NCBI RefSeq assembly: GCF_000247815.1
Contig: NC_021684.1
Coordinates: 7,626,650-7,690,649 of the forward strand
Length of the DNA: 64,000 nucleotides
From: Ficedula albicollis
Taxonomy: Eukaryota; Chordata; Aves; Passeriformes; Muscicapidae
Reading direction: 5' to 3'
The notes under the pieces were generated by a model. It ran no database searches. It saw only the letters and a list, made by a program, of their open reading frames with translations, and was not told where the DNA came from. Below, piece by piece: positions 53,016 through 64,000 of the stretch. How positions within the stretch are numbered: the stretch's first letter is position 1; every line of letters starts with the position of its first letter. The translations under genes were made by a program, and so were the position numbers.

Positions 53016-53723
53016 GAACTGTGTGTAGTGAGATGCTGATTTTTCTCAACTTTCTTATATTTAACAAGATGTTGCAAGCACTCAGCATGGTGTGTGTTTG
53101 GAAACACCGACATTACTGACTAGCAACAAAATAAGTATTTTAAATGGAAAAATCGTTCTAATGTAGTGGAATACTGTTTATTGGCACTCCTGCTTACCCC
53201 AAAGGGTTAACATCTTCACACCCCCAGCATCCCCCTGAGTACATCAATAAGGCATTTAAAATTCATTACTGGTAATTTTATCATTGGTAGCCGTTTACTG
53301 TGCTTTAATGGGAGTGTTGATAAGAGCCTGTCTGCAGATGATAACAGACTTTTCCTTCCCTTCCTGTGCCCGTAATCAGGGCTGTGTTTGTTTACCCCCA
53401 GCTCAGGAGTCTCAGCCCAATTCAGGAGCTCCTGGAGCTGAGCAGCAGCTCTCACCCAATCCAGCTGTTATTCCATGAGCTGACTGCAGGAATTAGGATT
53501 TAGTTCTCAGTGTTCCCCAAATCCTAGGGAAAAAATTTGCTTTAGAAGCGTCCTGTTGTAACACTGTTAGCACAGAAATGATTTGGAGATGAATGGAGCT
53601 GGGTATTTTCAAAAAACACTTTTCCAAGGATATTTCTCCTATAGAGCAGCATAAAATTTTATGAAAAAGCCAAATTATTTTGCTGGAGATTTAATTATTT
53701 TTCTTAACGTGGTGGTTTCCACC

Positions 53724-53898
53724 TGCTGGCTCAGGCAGATAATAGCCTTAGAGAGTCACCAAAATCCCAAGCATCCCTTTGCTGCCTGCAGGTGTGGTGC
53801 TCACTGGCTGTGCTGGCTCAGGCAGATAATAGCCTTACAGAGTCACCAAAATCCCAAGCATCCCTTTGCTGCCTGCAGGTGTGGTGCTCACTGGCTGC
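53724..53898 (+). repeat. Direct tandem duplication, 87-bp period
   Basis: Copies at 53724-53810 and 53811-53898 ('tgctggctcaggcagataat' onward) differ at about one position. The unit is more GC-rich than the surrounding intron. Confidence 0.95.
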
Positions 53899-56800
53899 TG
53901 TGCAGGGGGTGATGAAGGCTGCTGGGAGCTCCTTGTCTCCCTGGTGCTCCATTCATCATTTCCTAAGAAAGGAATGAGCTCCCTACATCCCTTGCAGTCC
54001 ATGTGGCAAAACCTTTTCCTTGTCATATGGGGCCTGTTCTTGGGAGACAAATGTGCTGCTTTTGCCTCTCCTGTGTTAGGTAGAGAAGGTGTTTAAATTA
54101 TACACAGTTCCACTTCAGTAGTGGCTTCTGCTGGTTGTTGCAGGGTCCTTAATGCCTCAAACTTCTAAGCAAGTGCTACTGGAAAATGGGAACTGTTTAG
54201 CTCTGGCAAACACTGAGTTTTTCCCTATCTGATATTCAAGCACAAGTTTGGAAGTAGCATCAGGAAGGGTGGCTCTCATGCAGAACCTGAGAATGCAGTA
54301 GAACTCAGGGCAGCCTGGCTATGACTCTCCAAACTCACTGTTTCATGACTTTCATCTTTTAGCTGTTCCCAGTGTATTTTTGTAGGGTGGCAAAGCCTGC
54401 CTCTGGCTATCTTTAAGGGCTGATCTGTGTTTTGGCTATATTCAAGTATAAATTGTATGTCAATGAACTAACTGCCTGTATCATATATTCTATGATCTCA
54501 ATTAATTTAATATGTCAAAGTTCCTGTGTAAACAAATCTCTAGATGTATTTGGAATGCTTCCTCTCTTCCATGAGAAGAAGCTTGGGACTGCTGTGTATT
54601 AAATTTTATTTCACAAACAGTCACGGAAATGCCCAGTTTTCTGAACACAAACAGTCTCATTGGCCTCAGAAGAAATGTTTAAAGTGACTGAAGTGATTAG
54701 GAGCTGACTGATGTAACTGCAAGGCTACAGTCACTACAAAGGTCTGTGCTGGGTCCTGAAAAACCCACTGACAAGCATTGTCAGCTCTCTGAGAGGATCT
54801 GTGTTCTGGGAATCTGAAGCCATGGCAGTATTAAACAAGTGTGGATCAGCCTAAACTCCAAAAATTGAAGATATCTGAAAAAAAATGCTTGTACTATAGA
54901 AACAGGGCTTACTCTAGTAAGACACATCAGTGTCCTGTAGTTTGATACAGGTGAGAATATTTGTGGAAAACATGCACAGCCTATCAAGAGGAACCAGGAA
55001 CATGACAAAAGAAGAGCCAAGACCTTTCCTACTGTGTCTTGAATTGATTTCAGCAAAAGGAACCTATTATAGAATTGCCTTTGGGGTTTATTAATTGCAT
55101 ATTTTCATTTCTATGTAAATACAAAAATGCAAAAGAAAAGAAAATATAAACCCTGAATCTTTTTAGGAAGATTCATCTTAGGCTTCCCAGCTTTCCTCAG
55201 TGTGCTCAGCTTTTCACAGCTGATCAGTGGCCCCTAGGTGAAACTGGCTGTACCTGCAGTACCTGCACAATGCCAGACAGGAGTGGGTCCCTGTGCCAGT
55301 GGGCAGTGCTGGACCTTTAACATCAGACACCTCTTTGAAGTGTTATTATGGAACAGGCTGGAACCTGCAAAAAGAAGCTGTTGGTGATAAAATACTACCT
55401 GCAAGGAGGTTTGTAGGGATAGTAGGATGAATAAAAAAATACTATGATGTCCATGCAAAATGTGTTCTAATGGAACCACAGCTGCTTTTTTTTTTTTTAA
55501 CTTATATTTTTGCTAAAATATTATCAGTGTGATGCAATGGTAGCATTTGAACATCTTCTTAAATTGTGCTTGATATTTTTAGCAGTGTGCAATGTTTCCC
55601 TTAATCCATTTTAATAGGATTTACAATCCTTTTGTTGATCAGAAGCTTCAAGCCTTTCTGAAACGTCACTAAAGCAATAGTTGTGAAAGCCAAAAGGGTT
55701 GTATTTATTTGGCTTGCAGTCTCTTGGTGCAATTTATATATATTCCTACTAAGGGAAATAGCCCAACACAATATTTTTAGTTTGAGTCATACCTGTTGTA
55801 TATAAGTGGTCTTGTGTAGTGATTTACAGTTAAAATATTTTCTATATATTTGTCTTATTTCCTTAGAGAGCTTAAGAACATTTTGAGATTCATCAGTGTA
55901 CAAAATTCATTTCCAGGGCTAAAACACCAAAACTGGATCCTGTTCAGAGTACTTTGTTGTATCACACGTAATGAAGTGTTAGCCAAATATTTTCTTTGAA
56001 CATTACCTTCTTTTTAATCTGCTTAATCTGCTGTGAGCACACAGTTCCCTTTCAATCCAGGTGACTGGAGCACATGCAGACTCCTCCCATCAGTGAAATC
56101 AGAGGCAATTGGACCAATTTAGAAATAAAGCACAGAATCAATAGTCCTGATGATCAGATTTGCACAGTACATAAACTTGCAATTGTTATATAGATGTATT
56201 AGCACAAATATGCTCTCAATACCATGTAAAACTATCCTAACCACCTGGTTATATGACTTGATCTCAACATGTTCCCTTTTATGCAATTTGCTGGTGTAAA
56301 AATACATTTTTTAAAACAAAGATTAGTAGTAGTTAGTGCTTAAATAAAGCATTTTGCACCCTTTTGCTTACAAGGAGGATTATATTTAGCATATCTGACT
56401 TGACCTGATTTTCCCACATGGGAGAAGCAAACCTTCTTTTCCTGAAATGCTGTGAAGGTGTCTTTGGCCCTTCACCCACGTAGACAACCTTGGTCTAAGT
56501 GGTGAATCCTGTAGAGTTTTCCATGGAGCCTGCTGGAATTGTGTTTAGAATCTTGAATAATGTTCTCTTTGAATATTTATTTCTCTTATCCCCTTAAATA
56601 TTTTTGTCCTGTTCTGAGAAAAAACACAAAGTGCATCACAACTGAGCTTTCCTTATTAGCTGATTAAAATCTTAGGTTTTTGTTATTATGTCTGTCACAG
56701 TTGATCACTGGTAACATCAGAACAGCAAAAGCAGAGAATTCATTATAACTATCTGTTTCCTCTGAAATGTACTAAGTAGAAGAGACAGAGGCTTTGCAAC

Positions 56801-58605
56801 AGCAGTAATGCAAGAAAAAGATATGGTAATTACAGTGGTGATGTTTTATAAAACTATTTTCTGCTATTATTTTCTGCACATCCTTGGGCTCAAAAAGGAC
56901 TGAGATGAATGTCAATTAAATAAAATGTATTCCCAGCTGTGCCAAGTACAGTATTCAAGAAATACCTCCTGTGCCTTTTGAAAAGTATTTCAACTTGTAT
57001 AAAATCTATTTACAGAAAGGATGAACCAGGAGACTGAGTGGGGAAAATACTTTGGGGAAAAAGAGATGGTAAACTGAAGTGAATACGTATTTTCCAAATA
57101 ATTTTGGAATATCTGCAAGGTTAATACAGATAGAAAAGGTTTTAGTGCCTACTCTGAAATAGGGTTTTATACTGTCCCCCTCATCCTACTTGTCCATTTT
57201 AGGGGAAAAGTTAAATAGGTAGTCACTGAGAGAGGTTTTTTTGAATCTGGAATCTGTAAAGTGCATTCTTGTATTGCAGCTCACTGCAGTAAATTAGAAA
57301 TTCCCAGTACCCTTTGTCCTATTTCCTGTTGAGCTCTAGTCATGTGTGCTGGGTCTGCTAGATTTTCTTTTTTTTTAGTTGAAGCCATGTTTAAGTTCCA
57401 TGATTGCCAGATATCTGATTCAAAAGAATTTTATTGCATATTTAGGTATACCAGTCATAGTATGTTGAGAGGGTGCTTTAAAATATTTTTCTTACTTTCT
57501 GTAGAAGAGACTACAGACATTTGGCCTCATTAAATGTGTGTTAGTTGAGAATAGCCTGTGTTAAAGAATAACCTGGCTTTGTATTGTCTCAATAGAATTC
57601 CCTTTTGCAAAGGAAGGTGTTCTAGATTACCACTGCACTTAAGTTTCTAGTTTTCACAGTTATAATATTGTATATCTATTACTTTTTAATGTGCTGTTTC
57701 TCCACTTTATAGAATTCAGTCAAATGTTTTAATTTGCTATTCTGTTTAAAAATCATAAATTGAATAATTGCAGAATATAAACCAGAATTGAATTGGATAA
57801 GCTTGGTTTAAAAGGTCTATCTCTATTTCATACTGCCCATGGTTACTGAAAAGCTTTATAGAAAACATAAATTCCAAATTCTGAAACAGTAAAATTGCAG
57901 TCAGTGCAATGTCCATCCCCACCCCCATCCTAGAGCCAGAATAAACCTGAATAAATGGGATTTCAGGATTCTATAGGAAAGGCAATTAATCCCTTGAGAG
58001 AGAGAGAGATATCTATTAATATGCAAATGCAGATCATGACACGGTCAGCATATTTTAAAGGGTTTTGTGTCACTGACAGGCGTTTCCATTGAAACAAAGC
58101 CATTTTCAAGAATTTGCAGGAAAAGAGAAGTTCTGAAAAAAGGAGTTGCTAGAGGACGATACTTTCAGAAGTGTCCCTCTGCTGCTTGTTTGTGACAGGA
58201 GCTGCAGCAGTGCAGGCACCAAAGCAGGGAGTGCTGGAGCTTCACCTCTGGCACTGCAGCACCCAGGCACTGGAGTGAGATGTGTTCTTCATGTGCTTCT
58301 TTGTGCCCCACTAACAGGCACTGCCAAGGCAGGGCACAGATCGTGCTGTTTGTAGGGCCAGTGCATTAATAGTGAGCTGTGGGAAGGAGGAGCCAGGCAT
58401 AATCAGGGCAGAGTGATCAAGATGTTTGCAGGGCAGGCAGGCAGAGCAGGCACCTGCCCAGGGTTTTGTCCTTGCCTCGTTCCTCTGCTCTTCCATCCTC
58501 TCTGTGCTTTCCTCTGCCCTGGGCTTTAGTTCTCCTCCTGGATAATTCCTGCCCCAGACCCTCTTTAGCTATCTTTGCAGAGTGCCTTTCCTTTGTATCG
58601 CATGT

Positions 58606-58774
58606 TCTGCTTCTTATTTTCGTGCAGAAATTTGAGGCAAACATCCTGCTTCCCCCAGTGGGTGAGCCAGGACAGGGGCATCAACTGCCTCTGCTTCTTA
58701 TTTTCATGCAGAAATTTGAGGCAAACATCCTGCTTCTCCTAGTGGGTGAGCCAGGACAGGGGCATCAACTGCCT
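58606..58774 (+). repeat. Direct tandem duplication, 84-bp period
   Basis: Copies at 58606-58689 and 58690-58774 ('tctgcttcttattttc' onward) differ at about three positions. The period is a multiple of three, so one frame shows a 28-residue repeat (QKFEANILL in each); I regard this as a by-product and not a coding repeat. Confidence 0.95.
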
Positions 58775-60203
58775 TAAAGAGGGTTTGACACCCCTGTCTC
58801 TCAAGAACATCAGTGCTACTGAGTCAGTCTTCCAAAATCACTGAAATGTTTCTAGTCTAGATTGTTGTGAAGGGGCTGTGATGTACCCTGACAGTTTAAT
58901 CTTTTAATAAATTTCCCTAAAGGGAGCTGGTCCCTCTCAGTGCTGTCTTTGGTAGGCTGGAGACCACCAGCTCTTTGCTGAAACCATCTCGTGCCTCTAC
59001 TCATGAACTCCGATGCAGTGAGGGTAGCAGAGCTGCTTTCAGCCCCTGGCTTTCCTAAAAGGAGGCATCTCCTGTCTCCAGGATCTGTCTCCCAGCTTGC
59101 AGGAGGGTCAATGGAGCTCATGGGGACCCCTGTGCCAGGAGGGACCATTGGCCCTTGAAGCAGAGACGATGCTGGAGTGCAGCACTGGGGAGAGAGCTGC
59201 TCAGAAACCTGGCATTTAGAACGTGCCATGGGAGTGCTGAACTGCAAATCTTTGAGGAGGCATTGAAAATTATTTTAAAATGCTGGATCAAGTACTGCAG
59301 ACCAGGAGCCAGGCCAGATCCTTTGATAGATAAGCACTCAAAGAGACTCTAAGGATGGAAGAAAATTGAGTTGCTAGTGGTCTCTTAAAAGGCTTTGACC
59401 TACTTAAAATCTTTGTGGAAATGAACACATAGTTGTAGGTTGTTATATTTTGTTTCATTTTTAAATTTATTTTATATTCATAGCTCCAAGCCACTTTCTG
59501 AAAAGCAGGGGGAAAACTTACTGTGTGCAGCTGAAGAGGTGTGGAAAAGCATTATTTTTGTGCAGAAAATCCCAGTGCTTCAGTAAAAATGGTAAAGCAG
59601 AAAGTAATAGCACATGAAGGATTTTAAGATGAGAGATTGAAGAAAATAGCCATTCTGTGCTGTGATACACAAACAGTAAGAGTTTTGCTCATACTAAAAC
59701 ACTTTTTGCTACAGTAGCACTGCAAGAAACTCAATATATTTTAAATTCTTCAGAGAAAATGTCATGAGATAGTGAAATGTTGAGATTGTGCAAACTAGCA
59801 TTGGAAAATAGTTTGTCAAACTGATTTTATGATTAGAAAATAACAAAAATATTTTTGTGGTAGCCTGCAGCCTACATTGGGACTAGGGTCTCGAGAAAAG
59901 ACACCAATACTTCAAACATGTCTTTAGTTTGTGAACAGCAGCAGAATTGTTTGTTACAATGAAAGTAAGAGAGGTGCTGGGAAACTACTGAGTGTCCAAA
60001 AGTGCTTGATCCAGTACAATAGTTTGTGAGTTTGTGTAAAATGCAAAACTTTGTGTAAATTGAGCTAATTATTTTCTAGGGGCTTACAAAAATCTTGGGT
60101 GTGACATAAAGTACTTATTTCATAGGTAAGACATAACATTTATTTTCAAGTCCTCAAAGGTAAAGAGTGTCTTTGAAAAGGTTTTCATAAAGATCAGTTT
60201 TTA

Positions 60204-60410
60204 ATGGGAGAAAATTCTTCCCTGTGAGGGTGGTGAGGCCCTGGCACAGGGTGCCCAGAGAAGCTGTGAGTGCCCCATCTCTGGAGGTGCTCTAGGCCAG
60301 GTTGGACAGGGCTTGGAGCAACCTGGGACAGTGGAAGCTGTCCCTGCCCATGGCAGGGGGTTAAAACAAAATTATCTTCAAGTCCTTTCCAAGCCAAACC
60401 ACTCTAATGT
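60204..60410 (+). mobile_element. CR1 LINE 3'-end fragment (best preserved copy)
   Basis: It follows the avian CR1 3' consensus for about 200 bp: 'attcttccctgtgagggtgg', 'tgaggccctggcacagggtg', 'cccagagaagctgtgagtgc', 'gtccctgcccatggcagggg', and a final 'ccaagccaaaccactctaat'. It is truncated at the 5' end, lies in the sense orientation of CACNA2D3 and encodes nothing. Confidence 0.95.
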
Positions 60411-61621
60411 TTTTAAAGAGGTGTATGATTAATGCAAAAGATTTGATTTTACTTGCCCTTAACACTAGCCTGAATTTTTTCTTTGCCTTGCTGTTTAAGT
60501 CGTATTTTGATATGAAATGACAATTTTGTGACAGAATATAGTTCAATAATATCCATCCATATCTAGTTGAGGAATATTGCTTATTTAATATGCTATTTGA
60601 TGAACATTTGCCACTATTCCTATGCTTTATAAAAAGAGCAGAGGTATTTTAGTTTATCAAACAATGAAAATGTTAGAAGGAAGAAAAAGTAATTTGAATT
60701 ATAATGAAGTAGTATAAAATTCACAGTACATTAGTTTTCATCTGTGGGATCTTATAATGAGTATTATTCTGCCAGGCTAAAAATTAATGTTGTGAAGAAC
60801 TCCCCTCAAGTGCTTTGTGATATTTCATATCTTTTCACTGTGTTAACCATCATAGGGTTTGACCCTGAGTTCCCAAATGTATCTCATTAACACAGAGAAT
60901 TCTGCCTTGGTTTAGATAATAAAATTGCTGTAGCTGATTTTCTCTGTCAGTTTGTCAGTGGGATGGAAATCTCTAAACCTCTGCTTTTTACAAATGTACC
61001 TTGAGAGCACCAATACCTGCCAGAGAACCTTTGTTGACATTTCCTGTGCTATTGTACAAGTATATCAGTTTCAAGTTGCATTTTCTGCAATCCTGTCAGC
61101 ACAAATCTATTTCCACAGAACGGGAGACTGCACCCAGAAAACAGATCTCTGCCAGGTTGTGTGTTAAGTGTTGGATTAGAAGAGCACAGAGACATTTTTT
61201 GGCCACTTCTACATTCTTGGATTAGCTGTGCATGTTGTCTTTTGAAACTGAAGATACAACCCCTTTACCTTCACACAGGTTGTAGAAGGATCTCTTTTGT
61301 GAAAGTCACAATTGATTGTGGGAGATGATCTCAGAGAGTAGAATCAAGACACTAAGCATTTCTTTTTCAACCAAAGATGCAAAGGCAAGTATTTTTCGGG
61401 GTGTATTTTCTTAAGAAGTTTATAGGAATGCATAGGATGCAGCTTTTGCTTTTATTCACACTGTTTCAGCTGTTGGAATTAGTGTCTGGTGTTCTGAGGT
61501 TCAGTTAATGATTCTACATCTGGAGTTATAAAATGTTGCTGCATCCATAGAAATGTTTCCTTGATGGAAAACATTAGAACTGAATAGAAATAAAATAGCA
61601 ATTAAATATAATAATTTTGCA

Positions 61622-61750
61622 TAAAAAGCATCATCACAATTGCAAAATTGCTTATTTGAAACCTTAATTTGTGAGATTGATAGACGTAAAAAGCATCATC
61701 ACAATTGCAAAATTGCACATTTGAAACCTTAATTTGTGAGATTGATAGAC
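61622..61750 (+). repeat. Direct tandem duplication, 65-bp period
   Basis: Copies at 61622-61686 and 61687-61750 ('taaaaagcatcatcacaatt' onward) differ at two or three positions. Confidence 0.95.
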
Positions 61751-64000
61751 CATCCTGTGCACTGGAAGTCACTGATGTCATGAAGAAAGTTAAGTTTACA
61801 TCATAAAGTGTTTGTATGTGAAAGCTAAAATGCTTTTGCTTTTGAAACTGTAAATTGAGTTTGTCAGATAAATTGTTTTCCTTAGCATAACTTGTTCATT
61901 TGTTACTCCCCTGAGGACTTTTGTTTGTTTTTAAAGACAAAGCCTCAAAGAGCATCTTGTGTTTCCAGTTGCAAACATCCCTGGGGATGGGTGGATCTGG
62001 ATGGCTGCTGTGGTTATGGGCACTTCATTTTTGGGGCTGATGGTGCTGGCCCGTGGCATGGGAGGGTGATGAGCCTAGAAAACAATGGATGGGATGGTAC
62101 CTGGGCATTAAAGCTCCTGTGCTGCTTCTGCTGGGTGACTCTGGTCTCTGCCTGCCCTTCTTCAGCTGCCCAGGTGTTTCCACCTCTCTGTGGCAGTGCT
62201 GATGCTGCTGGCAATGATCTCTCAACTGCCTAAGAGCTCTGCAGCTTTCAGCTTTGGTAAAGGTAGCAAAGTAAAATGCTTCTGATAATCCAAGAAAGTG
62301 TGAGGAGAAGCTCTTCCCATATTACTAATATGAAGTGTCTCAGGGAAAACAAGCACACTACAGACTTTTCTTGTCCTTTGAGAATATCAACAGCTTTGGC
62401 ACCAAATAAAAGCAGATCTAACAGAAAACATCAAGCCAAACACAGGGGTTGCTGTCTTTTTCCCTCTGCACAGACTTGGATTTTGTTTCCTATTTGTACC
62501 CAGGAGATGATTAATCCAGTAATGATATAATGTCCTATTTAATTCTTGCACTTTCAGAATATTTTTAAAAGACAAAATTCAAACTCTGAGCTGCCTCTGG
62601 ACTCCACTTCTGTTTCCCAATTGACATCTTTTTTTTCTTTTCAAAATGGAGGGACAAGAAGGCCATAACTCCTCTTGACACAAGCTAAAGTAATTTGTTT
62701 ATCTGCTGGGCCAAGATGTCTAGTGTTTTTATAATTTCTGCAATATAAAGAACAGTACTGGAAACAAATCTGAGGGAGAAGAAAAATTTTCACACTATGT
62801 ACGTTTTTTTGATTAACTTTTACTTTGTTTCAGAACAGCTCAGAGTTGAATTGTGTAGAGTTACATGTGAGCAATGAAAAGACAATTGCAGCCCCAGAAG
62901 AGTGCAGTGTGAATAGAGCATGAGAGAGAACAGCTGGACACTGCAGCAGCACAGGTGCTCTAGGAATGAGTGAAATAATTGTGATTGCTGTAATAAGGGG
63001 TGGTCACACACACCAGCTGTCTCACCAACATGAAGCAAAGTTTCAAAGTTTCAGGTATTCATGAATTTAGCTTCTCTGCTTTACTGTCCTGAGGCTTGCA
63101 AGTGAATTTCTTACCTGTCAGAGGGATAAATTTTTAGTGGCTGAAATAACAAGAGAATGTATCTTGGCAATGTGGTTGAGAAGGGTCTGAAGATAAGAGG
63201 GTGACTACAAATAAAAGTGTTTATCTTAGAAGAAGTGTGAGGTTCTTTGAACTAATTGAGTTAGTCTGCATTTATGTGTGCTTCATAGTATCCAATGTGG
63301 GAAAAACTGGAATGGAAGAGATTTATAGTAAAATAAGGGAACAGTTTATTTAGCATAATGCTCTGGGTATGGAAGGGTTAAAAAATACTTTGCAGACAAA
63401 GCTTTGTCTGCATTCAGGGTTCAGTTTGCATTGCAGTGCTTACAGATTCCTTGGTTGGCCATGCCCTACACATTTAATGCTGGAATAAAGTGTATTTGTC
63501 TATGTCAGATGAAGGCTAAATTTAGTACTGAATTAGTCTAATTCCCTCTCTCCCCTGTCTGATCTGCAAACACTCATATGTAATCAGAGTTAAATACATT
63601 GCAGAGCCATGTCTTTTGTGTCATGGTGAGCAACGATTAGTTTTCTCTCACAATTTTTGAAGCAATTTTTGTGTAGCAAATGAATAAAGCTTGTACATCC
63701 AGAGTATAGCACCAGGTACACTTGCTAACCGTTCTTGGTAGTGTTTACCTTTAAGCATGTTATTTATTTACTATTAGTTTAGTAGTTTCATGACTTTACT
63801 GAGTAAAATGCCTTGAATAGTGTGATTCCATGTCTAATGAGGCATTTGGAAGAAGTCTTGCAGTCTTCTGAAAGCACAGGTACTTCCATCTCTCCTGTCT
63901 CCAAATAGCGTTGCATATACAGTCTTACAGAAGTAGTAATTTCTTTCCTTTCAAATAACGCTGATTCAACATACAAGAAAATATTTTGTGGCAAATGTGT

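Larger units (their letters stand above)
13515..64000 (+). other. CACNA2D3: CACNA2D3 intron 2 (5' part; continues beyond the window)
   Basis: The donor at 13515 opens an intron of at least 50.5 kb. Very long introns are normal for this gene. I looked for exon 3 (expected to begin KYKEYEKDV or similar after the phase-0 junction) and did not find it; the only short look-alike, near 51446, is rejected. The interval holds CR1 remnants, low-complexity tracts and 15 tandem duplications, listed separately, in otherwise unremarkable AT-rich DNA. No nested gene is recognised on either strand. Confidence 0.8.

Noticed and set aside
58466..58777. Open frame with an internal 28-residue repeat
   Set aside because: The repeat is produced by the 84-bp DNA duplication; nothing else indicates coding.
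58852..59247. 131-codon open frame on the - strand
   Set aside because: This is a GC-richer patch with no recognised family; I could not link it to a transposon or gene.
61892..62233. 113-codon open frame on the + strand
   Set aside because: It does not begin at an ATG, is rich in C, W and G with no domain, and has no splice or promoter context.

Overview
The window looks like avian nuclear DNA. It is AT-rich vertebrate non-coding sequence with very few interspersed repeats, and the repeats I can recognise are degraded CR1 LINE 3' ends, the typical bird retroposon. A passerine is plausible, but the sequence does not settle the order.

The only protein-coding gene I can support is the 5' end of CACNA2D3 (voltage-gated calcium channel auxiliary subunit alpha-2/delta-3), on the + strand. 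A CpG island (about 11575-12200) is the likely promoter. Coding exon 1 (12720-12838) carries the start codon, a signal peptide and the mature N-terminus. A 594-bp phase-2 intron follows, then coding exon 2 (13433-13514). The rest of the window is intron 2 (phase 0), which runs past the end. I did not find exon 3. The first 11.5 kb is upstream flanking DNA with no supportable gene.

The non-coding DNA is unusual for its many small direct tandem duplications. I found 18 loci with periods of about 33 to 468 bp, mostly 95-100% identical between copies, and eight of them have periods of 74-87 bp. The most complex is at 23826-26328. There, two copies of a 395-bp unit are separated by a 69-nt segment identical to sequence 1.57 kb downstream, and that downstream sequence is itself part of a 261-bp unit duplicated in tandem. 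This looks like local template switching during replication, or else an assembly problem that needs excluding. A second compound array (38173-38649) has two identical 212-bp copies flanking a diverged 52-bp partial copy. A 56-bp duplication between the CpG island and the start codon doubles a possible M-E-L-stop upstream ORF.

Other features are a 54-T homopolymer, strand-asymmetric A/C-rich tracts, and a few segments that may be conserved regulatory DNA, notably a CpG-retaining patch with a perfect PBX-MEIS-type motif at 16331. No bacterial-style operon, CRISPR array, RNA gene or intact mobile element was seen. Most open frames over 60 codons look like chance.
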